Assembly: GCA_964034945.1 (NCBI GenBank) | Contig: OZ035960.1 | Span: 69,522,994-69,586,993 of the forward strand | Origin: Chrysopilus asiliformis | Taxonomy: Eukaryota; Arthropoda; Insecta; Diptera; Rhagionidae | Direction: 5' to 3' | Length of the DNA: 64,000 nucleotides | Part shown: piece after piece, positions 9,801-22,272 of the stretch | Position numbering within the stretch: position 1 is the stretch's first letter | How the letters are laid out: each line of letters begins with the position of its first letter | Position numbers and translations under genes: made by a program | The notes under the pieces: generated by a model | The model's database searches: none | What the model was told of the DNA's origin: nothing | The model's input: only the letters and a program-made list of their open reading frames with translations

Positions 9801-12800
9801 ATCGATTTCTGAGAGGGGGCGGGGCTTAACTCGGCCACGCCCCTTTTTCCAATTTTGATGGGAAATCGATTTCTGAGAGGGGCGGGGCTTAACTCGGCTA
9901 CGCCCCTTTTTCCAATTTTGATGGGAAATCGATTTCTGAGAGGGGGCGGAGCTTAACTCGGCCACGCCCCTTTTTCCAATTTTGATGGGAAATCGATTTC
10001 TGAGAGGGGCGGGGCTTAACTCGGCCACGCCCCTTTATCCAATTTTGATGGGAAACCGATTTCTGAGAGGGGGCGGGGCTTAACTCGGCCACGCCCCTTT
10101 TTCCAATTTTGATGGGAAATCGATTTCTGAGAGGGGGCGGAGCTTAACTCGGCCACGCCCCTTTTTCCAATTTTGATGGGAAATCGATTTCTGAGAGGGG
10201 GCGGGGCTTAACTAGGCCACGCCCCTTTTTCCAATTTTGATGGGAAATGGATTTCTGAGAGGGGGCGGGGCTTAACTCGGCCACGCCCCTTTTTCCAATT
10301 TTGATGGGAATCGATTTCTGAGAGGGGGCGGGGCTTAACTCGGCCACGCCCCTTTTTCCAATTTTGATGGGAAATCGATTTCCGAGTGGGGCGGGGCTTG
10401 ATTCGGCCACGCCCCTTTTTCCAATTTTGATGGGAAATCGATTTCTGAGAGGGGCGGGGCTTAACTCGGCCACGCCCCTTTTTCCAATTTTGATGGGAAA
10501 TCGATTTCTGAGAGGGGGCGGGGCTTAACTCGGCCACGCCCCTTTTTCCAATTTTTATGGGAAATCGATTTCTGAGAGGGGGCGGGGCTTAACTCGGCCA
10601 CGCCCCTTTTTCCAATTTTGATGGGAAATCGATTTCTGAGAGGGGGCGGGGCTTAACTCGGCCACGCCCCTTTTTCCAATTTTGATGGGAAATCGATTTC
10701 TGAGAGGGGGCGGGGCTTAACTCGGCCACGCCCCTTTTTCCAATTTTGATGGGAAATCGATTTCTGAAAGGGGGCGGGGCTTAACTCGGCCTCGCCCCTT
10801 GTTCCAATTTTGATGGGAAATCGATTTCTGAGAGGGGCGGGGCTTAACTCGGCCACGCCCCTTTTTCCAATTTTGATGGGAAATCAATTTCTGAGAGGGG
10901 CGGGGCTTACCTCGGCCACGCCCCTTTTTCCAATTTTGATGGGAAATCGATTTCTAAGAGGGCGCCGGGCTTAACTCGGCCACGCCCCTTTTTCCAATTT
11001 TGATGGGAAATCGATTTCTGAGAGGGGCGGGGCTTAACTCGGCCACGCCCCTTTTTCCAATTTTGATGGGAAATCGATTTCTGAAAGGGGGCGGGGCTTA
11101 ACTCGGCCTCGCCCCTTGTTCCAATTTTGATGGGAAATCGATTTCTGAGAGGGGGCGGGGCTTAACTCGGCCACGCCCCTTTTTCCAATTTTGATGGGAA
11201 ATCGATTTCTGAGAGGGGGCGGGGCTTAACTCGGCCACGCCCCTTTTTCCAATTTTGATGGGAAATCGATTTCTGAGAGGGGCGGGGCTTAACTCGGCCA
11301 CGCCCCTTTTTCCAATTTTGTTGGGAAATCGATTTCTGAGAGGGCGCGGGGCTTAACTCGGCCACGCCCCTTTTTCCAATTTTGATGGGAAATCGATTTC
11401 TGAGAGGGGGCGGGGCTTAACTCGGCCACGCCCCTTTTTCCAATTTTGATGGGAAATCGATTTCTGAGAGGGGCGGGGCTTAACTCGGCCACGCCCCTTT
11501 TTCCAATTTTGATAGGAAATCGATTTCTGAGAGGGGGCGGAGCTTAACTCGGCCACGCCCCTTTTTCCAATTTTGATGGGAAATCGATTTCTGAGAGGGG
11601 GCGGGGCTTAACTCGGCCACGCCCCTTTTTCCAATTTTGATGGGAAATCGATTTCTGAGAGGGCGCCGGGCTTAACTCGGCCACGCCCCTTTTTCCAATT
11701 TTGATGGAAAATCGATTTCTGAGAGGGGGCGGGGCTTAACTCGGCCACGCCCCTTTTTCCAATTTTGATGGGAAATCGATTTCTGAGAGGGGGCGAAGCT
11801 TAACTCGGCCACGCCCCTTTTTCCAATTTTGATGGGAAATCGATTTCTGAGAGGGGGCGGGGCTTAACTCGGCCACGCCCCTTTTTCCAATTTTGATGGG
11901 AAATCTATTTCTGAGAGGGGGCGGAGCTTAACTCGGCCACGCCCCTTTTTCCAATTTTGATGGGAAATCGATTTCTGAGAGGGGGCGAGGCTTAACTCGG
12001 CCACGCCCCTTTTTCCAATTTTGATGGGAAATCGATTTCTGAGAGGGGCGGGGCTTAACTCGGCCACGCCCCTTTTTCCAATTTTGATGGGAAATCGATT
12101 TCTGAGAGGGGGCGGAGCTTAACTCGGCCACGCCCCTTTTTCCAATTTTGATGGGAAATCGATTTCTGAGAGGGGCGGGGCTTAACTCGGCCGCGCCCCT
12201 TTATCCAATTTTGATGGGAAATCGATTTCTGAGAGGGGGCGGGGCTTAACTCGGCCACGCCCCTTTTTCCAATTTTGATGGGAAATCGATTTCTGAGAGG
12301 GGGCGGAGCTTAACTCGGCCACGCCCCTTTTTCCAATTTTGATGGGAAATCGATTTCTGAGAGGGGGCGGGGCTTAACTCGGCCACGCCCCTTTTTCCAA
12401 TTTTGATGAGAAATGGATTTCTGAGAGGGGGCGGGGCTTAACTCGGCCACGCCCCTTTTTCCAATTTTGATGGGAATCGATTTCTGAGAGGGGGCGGGGC
12501 TTAACTCGGCCACGCCCCTTTTTCCAATTTTGATGGGAAATCGATTTCCGAGAGGGGCGGGGCTTAACTCGGCCACGCCCCTTTTTCCAATTTTGATGGG
12601 AAATGGATTTCTGAGAGGGGGCGGGGCTTAACTCGGCCACGCCCCTTTTTCCAATTTTGATGGGAAATCGATTTCTGAGAGGGGGCGGGGCTTAACTCGG
12701 CCACGCCCCTTTTTCCAATTTTGATGGGAAATCGATTTCTGAGAGGGGGCGGGGCTTAACTCGGCCACGCCCCTTTTTCCAATTTTGATGGGAAATCGAT

Positions 12801-14620
12801 TTCTGAAAGGGGGCGGGGCTTAACTCGGCCTCGCCCCTTGTTCCAATTTTGATGGGAAATCGATTTCTGAGAGGGGCGGGGCTTAACTCGGCCACGCCCC
12901 TTTTTCCAATTTTGATGGGAAATCGATTTCTGAAAGGGGGCGGGGCTTAACTCGGCCTCGCCCCTTGTTCCAATTTTGATGGGAAATCGATTTCTGAGAG
13001 GGGGCGGGGCTTAACTCGGCCACGCCCCTTTTTCCAATTTTGATGGGAAATCGATTTCTGAGAGGGGGCGGGGCTTAACTCGGCCACGCCCCTTTTTCCA
13101 ATTTTGATGGGAAATCGATTTCTGAGAGGGGGCGGGGCTTAACTCGGCCACGCCCCTTTTTCCAATTTTGATGGGAAATCGATTTCTGAGAGGGGGCGGG
13201 GCTTAACTCGGCCACGCCCCTTTTTCCAATTTTGATGGGAAATCGATTTCTGAGAGGGCGCCGGGCTTAACTCGGCCACGCCCCTTTTTCCAATTTTGAT
13301 GGAAAATCGATTTCTGAGAGGGGGCGGGGCTTAACTCGGCCACGCCCCTTTTTCCAATTTTGATGGGAAATCGATTTCTGAGAGGGGGCGGGGCTTAACT
13401 CGGCCACGCCCCTTTTTCCAATTTTGATGGGAAATCGATTTCTGAGAGGGGGCGGGGCTTAACTCGGCCACGCCCCTTTTTCCAATTTTGATGGGAAATC
13501 TATTTCTGAGAGGGGGCGGAGCTTAACTCGGCCACGCCCCTTTTTCCAATTTTGATGGGAAATCGATTTCTGAGAGGGGGCGGGGCTTAACTCGGCCACG
13601 CCCCTTTTTCCAATTTTGATGGGAAATCGATTTCTGAGAGGGGGCGGGGCTTAACTCGGCCACGCCCCTTTTTCCAATTTTGATGGGAAATCGATTTCTG
13701 AGAGGGGGCGGGGCTTAACTCGGCCACGCCCCTTTTTCCAATTTTGATGGGAAATCGATTTCTGAGAGGGGGCGGGGCTTAACTCGGCCACGCCCCTTTT
13801 TCCGATTTTGATGGGAAATCGATTTCTGAGAGGGGCGGGGCTTAACTCGGCCACGCCCCTTTTTCCAATTTTGATGGGAAATCGATTTCTGAGAGGGGGC
13901 GGAGCTTAACTCGGCCACGCCCCTTTTTCCAATTTTGATGGGAAATCGATTTCTGAGAGGGGCGGGGCTTAACTCGGCCACGCCCCTTTATCCAATTTTG
14001 ATGGGAAACCGATTTCTGAGAGGGGGCGGGGCTTAACTCGGCCACGCCCCTTTTTCCAATTTTGATGGGAAATCGATTTCTGAGAGGGGGCGGAGCTTAA
14101 CTCGGCCACGCCCCTTTTTCCAATTTTGATGGGAAATGGATTTCTGAGAGGGGGCGGGGCTTAACTCGGCCACGCCCCTTTTTCCAATTTTGATGGGAAT
14201 CGATTTCTGAGAGGGGGCGGGGCTTAACTCGGCCACGCCCCTTTTTCCAATTTTGATGGGAAATCGATTTCCGAGAGGGGCGGGGCTTAACTCGGCCACG
14301 CCCCTTTTTCCAATTTTGATGGGAAATCGATTTCTGAGAGGGGCGGGGCTTAACTCGGCCACGCCCCTTTTTCCAATTTTGATGGGAAATCGATTTCTGA
14401 GAGGGGGCGGGGCTTAACTCGGCCACGCCCCTTTTTCCAATTTTTATGGGAAATCGATTTCTGAGAGGGGGCGGGGCTTAACTCGGCCACGCCCCTTTTT
14501 CCAATTTTTATGGGAAATCGATTTCTGAGAGGGGCGGGGCTTAACTCGGCCACGCCCCTTTTTCCAATTTTTATGGGAAATCGATTTCTGAGAGGGGCGG
14601 GGCTTAACTCGGCCACGCCC
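9760..14620. repeat. Three related satellite blocks (about 9.8-10.9, 11.9-12.9 and 13.7-14.6 kb)
   Basis: Each block carries the same series: a CCCCTTTATCC monomer, mostly followed by GGGAAACCGATTT, then a GGGAAATGGATTT or GAGAAATGGATTT monomer, a GGGAATCG short monomer and a GATTTCCGAG monomer. The first and second blocks end with the CGGCCTCGCCCCTTGTTC variant (about 10790 and 12830, offset 2039 bp). The third instead gains TTTTTATGGG units. The blocks differ by insertion or loss of whole monomers. Confidence 0.7.
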
Positions 14621-15779
14621 CTTTTTCCAATTTTGATGGGAAATCGATTTCTGAGAGGGGGCGGGGCTTAACTCGGCCACGCCCCTTTTTCCAATTTTGA
14701 TGGGAAATCGATTTCTGAGAGGGGGCGGGGCTTAACTCGGCCACGCCCCTTTTTCCAATTTTGATGGGAATCGATTTCTGAGAGGGGGCGGGGCTTAACT
14801 CGGCCACGCCCCTTTTTCCAATTTTGATGGGAAATCGATTTCTGAGAGGGGGCGGGTCTTAACTCGGCCACGCCCCTTTTTCCAATTTTGATGGGAAATC
14901 GATTTCTGAAAGGGGGCGGGGCTTAACTCGGCCTCGCCCCTTGTTCCAATTTTGATGGGAAATCGATTTCTGAGAGGGGGCGGGGCTTAACTCGGCCACG
15001 CCCCTTTTTCCAATTTTGATGGGAAATCGATTTCTGAGAGGGGGCGGGGCTTAACTCGGCCACGCCCCTTTTTCCAATTTTGATGGGAAATCGATTTCTG
15101 AGAGGGGCGGGGCTTAACTCGGCCACGCCCCTTTTTCCAATTTTGATGGGAAATCGATTTCTGAGAGGGGGCGGGGCTTAACTCGGCCACGCCCCTTTTT
15201 CCAATTTTGATGGGATATCGATTTCTGAGAGGGGCGGGCTTAACTCGGCCACGCCCTTCTTCCAATTTTGATAGGAAATCGATTTCTGAGAGGGGGCGGA
15301 GCTTAACTCGGCCACGCCCCTTTTTCCAATTTTGATGGGAAATCGATTTCTGAGAGGGGGCGGGGCTTAACTCGGCCACGCCCCTTTTTCCAATTTTAAT
15401 GGGAAATCGATTTCTGAGAGGGGGCGGGGCTTAACTCGGCCACGCGCCTTTTTCCAATTTTGATGGAAAATCGATTTCTGAGAGGGGGCGGGGCTTAACT
15501 CGGCCACGCCCCTTTTTCCAATTTTGATGGGAAATCGATTTCTGAGAGGGGGCGGGGCTTAACTCGGCCACGCCCCTTTTTCCAATTTTGATGGGAAATC
15601 GATTTCTGAGAGGGGGCGGGGCTTAACTCGGCCACGCCCCTTTTTCCAATTTTGATGGGAAATCGATTTCTGAGAGGGGGCGGGGCTTAACTCGGCCACG
15701 CCCCTTTTTCCAATTTTGATGGGAAATGGATTTCTGAGAGGGGGCGGGGCTTAACTCGGCCACGCCCCTTTTTCCAATT

Positions 15780-16030
15780 TTGATGGGAATCGATTTCTGA
15801 GAGGGGGCGGGGCTTAACTCGGCTACGCCCCTTTTTCCAATTTTGATGGGAAATCGATTTCTGAGAGGGGCGGGGCTTAATTCGGCCACGCCCCTTTTTC
15901 CAATTTTGATGGGAATCGATTTCTGAGAGGGGGCGGGGCTTAACTCGGCTACGCCCCTTTTTCCAATTTTGATGGGAAATCGATTTCTGAGAGGGGCGGG
16001 GCTTAATTCGGCCACGCCCCTTTTTCCAAT
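15780..16030. repeat. 126-bp local dimer duplication
   Basis: A pair of monomers (one with GGGAATCG and CTCGGCTACGCC, one 63-bp unit ending CTTAATTCGGCC) occurs twice in immediate succession, from about 15782 and 15908. A single copy of the pair, in the same context, recurs at about 16480-16600. The doubled form is therefore a recent two-monomer tandem duplication. Confidence 0.85.
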
Positions 16031-17582
16031 TTTGATGGGAAATCGATTTCTGAGAGGGGGCGGGGCTTAACTCGGCCACGCCCCTTTTTCCAATTTTGAT
16101 AGGAAATCGATTTCTGAGAGGGGGCGGGGCTTAACTTGGCCACGCCCCTTTTTCCAATTTTGATGGGAAATCGATTTCTGAGAGGGGGCGGGGCTTAACT
16201 CGGCCACGCCCCTTTTTCCAATTTTGATGGGAAATCGATTTCTGAGAGGGGGCGGGGCTTAACTCGGCCACGCCCCTTTTTCCAATTTTGATGGGAAATC
16301 GATTTCTGAGAGGGGGCGGGGCTTAACTCGGCCACGCCCCTTTTTCCAATTTTGATGGGAAATCGATTTCTGAGAGGGGGCGGGGCTTAACTCGGCCACG
16401 CCCCTTTTTCCAATTTTGATGGGAAATGGATTTCTGAGAGGGGGCAGGGCTTAACTCGGCCACGCCCCTTTTTCCAATTTTGACGGGAATCGATTTCTGA
16501 GAGGGGGCGGGGCTTAACTCGGCTACGCCCCTTTTTCCAATTTTGATGGGAAATCGATTTCTGAGAGGGGCGGGGCTTAATTCGGCCACGCCCCTTTTTC
16601 CAATTTTGATGGGAAATCGATTTCTGAGAGGGGGCGGGGCTTAACTCGGCCACGCCCCTTTTTCCAATTTTGATAGGAAATCGATTTCTGAGAGGGGGCG
16701 GGGCTTAACTTGGCCACGCCCCTTTTTCCAATTTTGATGGGAAATCGATTTCTGAGAGGGGGCGGGGCTTAACTCGGCCACGCCCCTTTTTCCAATTTTG
16801 ATGGAAAATCGATTTCTGAGAGGCGGCGGGGCTTAACTCGGCCACGCCCCTTTTTCCAATTTTGATGGGAAATCGATTTCTGAAAGGGGGCGGGGCGTAA
16901 CTCCGCCACGCCCCTTTTTCCGATTTTGATGGGAAATCGATTTCTGAGAGGGGGCGGGGCTTAACTCGGCCACGCCCCTTTTTCCGATTTTGATGGGAAA
17001 TCGATTTCTGAGAGGGGGCGGGGCTTAACTCGGCCACGCCCCTTTTTCCAATTTTGATGGGAAATGGATTTCTGAGAGGGGGCGGGGCTTAACTCGGCCA
17101 CGCCCCTTTTTCAAATTTTGATGGGAAATCGATATCTGAGAGGGGGCGGGGCTTAACTCGGTCACGCCCCTTTTTCCAATTTTGATGGGAAATCGATTTC
17201 TGAGAGGGGGCGGGGCTTAACTCGGCCACGCCCCTTTTTCCAATTTTGATGGGAAATCTATTTCTGAGAGGGGGCGGAGCTTAACTCGGCCACGCCCCTT
17301 TTTCCAATTTTGATGGGAAATCGATTTCTGAGAGGGGGCGGGGCTTAACTCGGCCACGCCCCTTTTTCCAATTTTGATGGGAAATCGATTTCTGAGAGGG
17401 GGCGGGGCTTAACTCGGCCACGCCCCTTTTTCCAATTTTTATGGGAAATCGATTTCTGAGAGGGGCGGGGCTTAACTCGGCCACGCCCCTTTTTCCAATT
17501 TTTATGGGAAATCGATTTCTGAGAGGGGCGGGGCTTAACTCGGCCACGCCCCTTTTTCCAATTTTGATGGGAAATCGATTTC

Positions 17583-17618
17583 TGAGAGGGGGCGGGGCTT
17601 TGATGGGAAATCGATTTC
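17583..17618. repeat. Truncated 36-bp satellite monomer
   Basis: GGGGCGGGGCTT is followed directly by TGATGGG. The 28 bases that normally lie between (AACTCGG to CCAATTT) are absent, with a T-run shared at both edges. It is a unique microhomology-style deletion inside the array, not seen elsewhere in the window. Confidence 0.9.
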
Positions 17619-18060
17619 TGAGAGGGGGCGGGGCTTAACTCGGCCACGCCCCTTTTTCCAATTTTGATGGGAAATCGATTTCTGAGAGGGGCGGGGCTTA
17701 ACTCGGCCACGCCCCTTTTTCCAATTTTGATGGGAAATCGATTTCTGAGAGGGGCGGGGCTTAACTCGGCCACGCCCCTTTTTCCAATTTTGATGGGAAA
17801 TCGATTTCTGAGAGGGGGCGGGGCTTAACTCGGCCACGCCCCTTTTTCCAATTTTGATGGGAAATCGATTTCTGAGAGGGGGCGGGGCTTAACTCGGCCA
17901 CGCCCCTTTTTCCAATTTTGATGGGAATCGATTTCTGAGAGGGGGCGGGGCTTAACTCGGCCACGCCCCTTTTTCCAATTTTGATGGGAAATCGATTTCT
18001 GAGAGGGGGCGGGGCTTAACTCGGCCACGCCCCTTTTTCCAATTTTGATGGGAAATCGAT

Positions 18061-20166
18061 TTCTGAGAGGGGGCGGGGCTTAACTCGGCCACGCCCCTTT
18101 TTCCAATTTTGATGGGAAATCTATTTCTGAGAGGGGGCGGAGCTTAACTCGGCCACGCCCCTTTTTCCAATTTTGATGGGAAATCGATTTCTGAGAGGGG
18201 GCGGGGCTTAACTCGGCCACGCCCCTTTTTCCAATTTTGATGGGAAATCGATTTCTGAGAGGGGGCGGGGCTTAACTCGGCCACGCCCCTTTTTCCAATT
18301 TTGATGGGAAATCGATTTCTGAGAGGGGGCGGGGCTTAACTCGGCCACGCCCCTTTTTCCAATTTTGATGGGAAATCTATTTCTGAGAGGGGGCGGAGCT
18401 TAACTCGGCCACGCCCCTTTTTCCAATTTTGATGGGAAATCGATTTCTGAGAGGGGCGGGGCTTAACTCGGCCACGCCCCTTTTTCCAATTTTGATGGGA
18501 AATCTATTTCTGAGAGGGGGCGGAGCTTAACTCGGCCACGCCCCTTTTTCCAATTTTGATGGGAAATCGATTTCTGAGAGGGGGCGGGGCTTAACTCGGC
18601 CACGCCCCTTTTTCCAATTTTGATGGGAAATCGATTTCTGAGAGGGGGCGGGGCTTAACTCGGCCACGCCCCTTTTTCCAATTTTGATGGGAAATCGATT
18701 TCTGAGAGGGGGCGGGGCTTAACTCGGCCACGCCCCTTTTTCCAATTTTGATGGGAAATCTATTTCTGAGAGGGGGCGGAGCTTAACTCGGCCACGCCCC
18801 TTTTTCCAATTTTGATGGGAAATCGATTTCTGAGAGGGGGCGGGGCTTAACTCGGCCACGCCCCTTTTTCCAATTTTGATGGGAAATCGATTTCTGAGAG
18901 GGGGCGGGGCTTAACTCGGCCACGCCCCTTTTTCCAATTTTGATGGGAAATCGATTTCTGAGAGGGGCGGGGCTTAACTCGGCCACGCCCCTTTTTCCAA
19001 TTTTGATGGGAAATCGATTTCTGAGAGGGGGCGGGGCTTAACTCGGCCACGCCCCTTTTTCCAATTTTGATGGGATATCGATTTCTGAGAGGGGCGGGCT
19101 TAACTCGGCCACGCCCCTTCTTCCAATTTTGATAGGAAATCGATTTCTGAGAGGGGGCGGAGCTTAACTCGGCCACGCCCCTTTTTCCAATTTTGATGGG
19201 AAATCGATTTCTGAGAGGGGGCGGGGCTTAACTCGGCCACGCCCCTTTTTCCAATTTTAATGGGAAATCGATTTCTGAGAGGGGGCGGGGCTTAACTCGG
19301 CCACGCGCCTTTTTCCAATTTTGATGGAAAATCGATTTCTGAGAGGGGGCGGGGCTTAACTCGGCCACGCCCCTTTTTCCAATTTTGATGGGAAATCGAT
19401 TTCTGAGAGGGGGCGGGGCTTAACTCGGCCACGCCCCTTTTTCCAATTTTGATGGGAAATCGATTTCTGAGAGGGGGCGGGGCTTAACTCGGCCACGCCC
19501 CTTTTTCCAATTTTGATGGGAAATCGATTTCTGAGAGGGGGCGGGGCTTAACTCGGCCACGCCCCTTTTTCCAATTTTGATGGGAAATGGATTTCTGAGA
19601 GGGGGCGGGGCTTAACTCGGCCACGCCCCTTTTTCCAATTTTGATGGGAATCGATTTCTGAGAGGGGGCGGGGCTTAATTCGGCTACGCCCCTTTTTCCA
19701 ATTTTGATGGGAAATCGATTTCTGAGAGGGGCGGGGCTTAATTCGGCCACGCCCCTTTTTCCAATTTTGATGGGAAATCGATTTCTGAGAGGGGGCGGGG
19801 CTTAACTCGGCCACGCCCCTTTTTCCAATTTTGATGGGAAATCGATTTCTGAGAGGGGGCGGGGCTTAACTCGGCCACGCCCCTTTTTCCAATTTTGATG
19901 GGAAATCGATTTCTGAGAGGGAGCGGGGCTTAACTCGGCCACGCCCCTTTTTCCAATTTTGATAGGAAATCGATTTCTGAGAGGGGGCGGAGCTTAACTC
20001 GGCCACGCCCCTTTTTCCAATTTTGATGGGAAATGGATTTCTGAGAGGGGGCGGGGCTTAACTCGGCCACGCCCCTTTTTCCAATTTTGATGGGAAATCG
20101 ATTTCTGAGAGGGCGCCGGGCTTAACTCGGCCACGCCCCTTTTTCCAATTTTGATGGAAAATCGAT
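18061..20166. repeat. 2106-bp (33-monomer) tandem duplication, left copy
   Basis: All marker monomers I compared between 18061 and 20166 recur 2106 bp later: GGGAAATCTATTT units, GGGATATCGATTT followed by GGGGCGGGCTTAAC, CCCCTTCTTCC, the TTTTAATGGG and CACGCGCC pair, GGGAATCG, GAGAGGGAGCGG, GATAGGAAAT and GGGCGCCGGG. Just left of 18061 the match breaks (GGGGGCGGGG against GGGCGCCGGG), which places the boundary. The two copies are directly adjacent. Confidence 0.92.
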
Positions 20167-22272
20167 TTCTGAGAGGGGGCGGGGCTTAACTCGGCCACGC
20201 CCCTTTTTCCAATTTTGATGGGAAATCTATTTCTGAGAGGGGGCGGAGCTTAACTCGGCCACGCCCCTTTTTCCAATTTTGATGGGAAATCGATTTCTGA
20301 GAGGGGGCGGGGCTTAACTCGGCCACGCCCCTTTTTCCAATTTTGATGGGAAATCGATTTCTGAGAGGGGGCGGGGCTTAACTCGGCCACGCCCCTTTTT
20401 CCAATTTTGATGGGAAATCGATTTCTGAGAGGGGGCGGGGCTTAACTCGGCCACGCCCCTTTTTCCAATTTTGATGGGAAATCTATTTCTGAGAGGGGGC
20501 GGAGCTTAACTCGGCCACGCCCCTTTTTCCAATTTTGATGGGAAATCGATTTCTGAGAGGGGCGGGGCTTAACTCGGCCACGCCCCTTTTTCCAATTTTG
20601 ATGGGAAATCTATTTCTGAGAGGGGGCGGAGCTTAACTCGGCCACGCCCCTTTTTCCAATTTTGATGGGAAATCGATTTCTGAGAGGGGGCGGGGCTTAA
20701 CTCGGCCACGCCCCTTTTTCCAATTTTGATGGGAAATCGATTTCTGAGAGGGGGCGGGGCTTAACTCGGCCACGCCCCTTTTTCCAATTTTGATGGGAAA
20801 TCGATTTCTGAGAGGGGGCGGGGCTTAACTCGGCCACGCCCCTTTTTCCAATTTTGATGGGAAATCTATTTCTGAGAGGGGGCGGAGCTTAACTCGGCCA
20901 CGCCCCTTTTTCCAATTTTGATGGGAAATCGATTTCTGAGAGGGGGCGGGGCTTAACTCGGCCACGCCCCTTTTTCCAATTTTGATGGGAAATCGATTTC
21001 TGAGAGGGGGCGGGGCTTAACTCGGCCACGCCCCTTTTTCCAATTTTGATGGGAAATCGATTTCTGAGAGGGGCGGGGCTTAACTCGGCCACGCCCCTTT
21101 TTCCAATTTTGATGGGAAATCGATTTCTGAGAGGGGGCGGGGCTTAACTCGGCCACGCCCCTTTTTCCAATTTTGATGGGATATCGATTTCTGAGAGGGG
21201 CGGGCTTAACTCGGCCACGCCCCTTCTTCCAATTTTGATAGGAAATCGATTTCTGAGAGGGGGCGGAGCTTAACTCGGCCACGCCCCTTTTTCCAATTTT
21301 GATGGGAAATCGATTTCTGAGAGGGGGCGGGGCTTAACTCGGCCACGCCCCTTTTTCCAATTTTAATGGGAAATCGATTTCTGAGAGGGGGCGGGGCTTA
21401 ACTCGGCCACGCGCCTTTTTCCAATTTTGATGGAAAATCGATTTCTGAGAGGGGGCGGGGCTTAACTCGGCCACGCCCCTTTTTCCAATTTTGATGGGAA
21501 ATCGATTTCTGAGAGGGGGCGGGGCTTAACTCGGCCACGCCCCTTTTTCCAATTTTGATGGGAAATCGATTTCTGAGAGGGGGCGGGGCTTAACTCGGCC
21601 ACGCCCCTTTTTCCAATTTTGATGGGAAATCGATTTCTGAGAGGGGGCGGGGCTTAACTCGGCCACGCCCCTTTTTCCAATTTTGATGGGAAATGGATTT
21701 CTGAGAGGGGGCGGGGCTTAACTCGGCCACGCCCCTTTTTCCAATTTTGATGGGAATCGATTTCTGAGAGGGGGCGGGGCTTAATTCGGCTACGCCCCTT
21801 TTTCCAATTTTGATGGGAAATCGATTTCTGAGAGGGGCGGGGCTTAATTCGGCCACGCCCCTTTTTCCAATTTTGATGGGAAATCGATTTCTGAGAGGGG
21901 GCGGGGCTTAACTCGGCCACGCCCCTTTTTCCAATTTTGATGGGAAATCGATTTCTGAGAGGGGGCGGGGCTTAACTCGGCCACGCCCCTTTTTCCAATT
22001 TTGATGGGAAATCGATTTCTGAGAGGGAGCGGGGCTTAACTCGGCCACGCCCCTTTTTCCAATTTTGATAGGAAATCGATTTCTGAGAGGGGGCGGAGCT
22101 TAACTCGGCCACGCCCCTTTTTCCAATTTTGATGGGAAATGGATTTCTGAGAGGGGGCGGGGCTTAACTCGGCCACGCCCCTTTTTCCAATTTTGATGGG
22201 AAATCGATTTCTGAGAGGGCGCCGGGCTTAACTCGGCCACGCCCCTTTTTCCAATTTTGATGGAAAATCGAT
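20167..22272. repeat. 2106-bp tandem duplication, right copy
   Basis: This is the right-hand partner of 18061-20166, with no difference in the marker monomers compared. A third, shortened version follows (about 22273-22990), holding the GGGATATCG unit at about 22456, TTTTAATGGG at about 22637 and GAGCGG at about 22857, but lacking the middle of the block. Confidence 0.92.
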
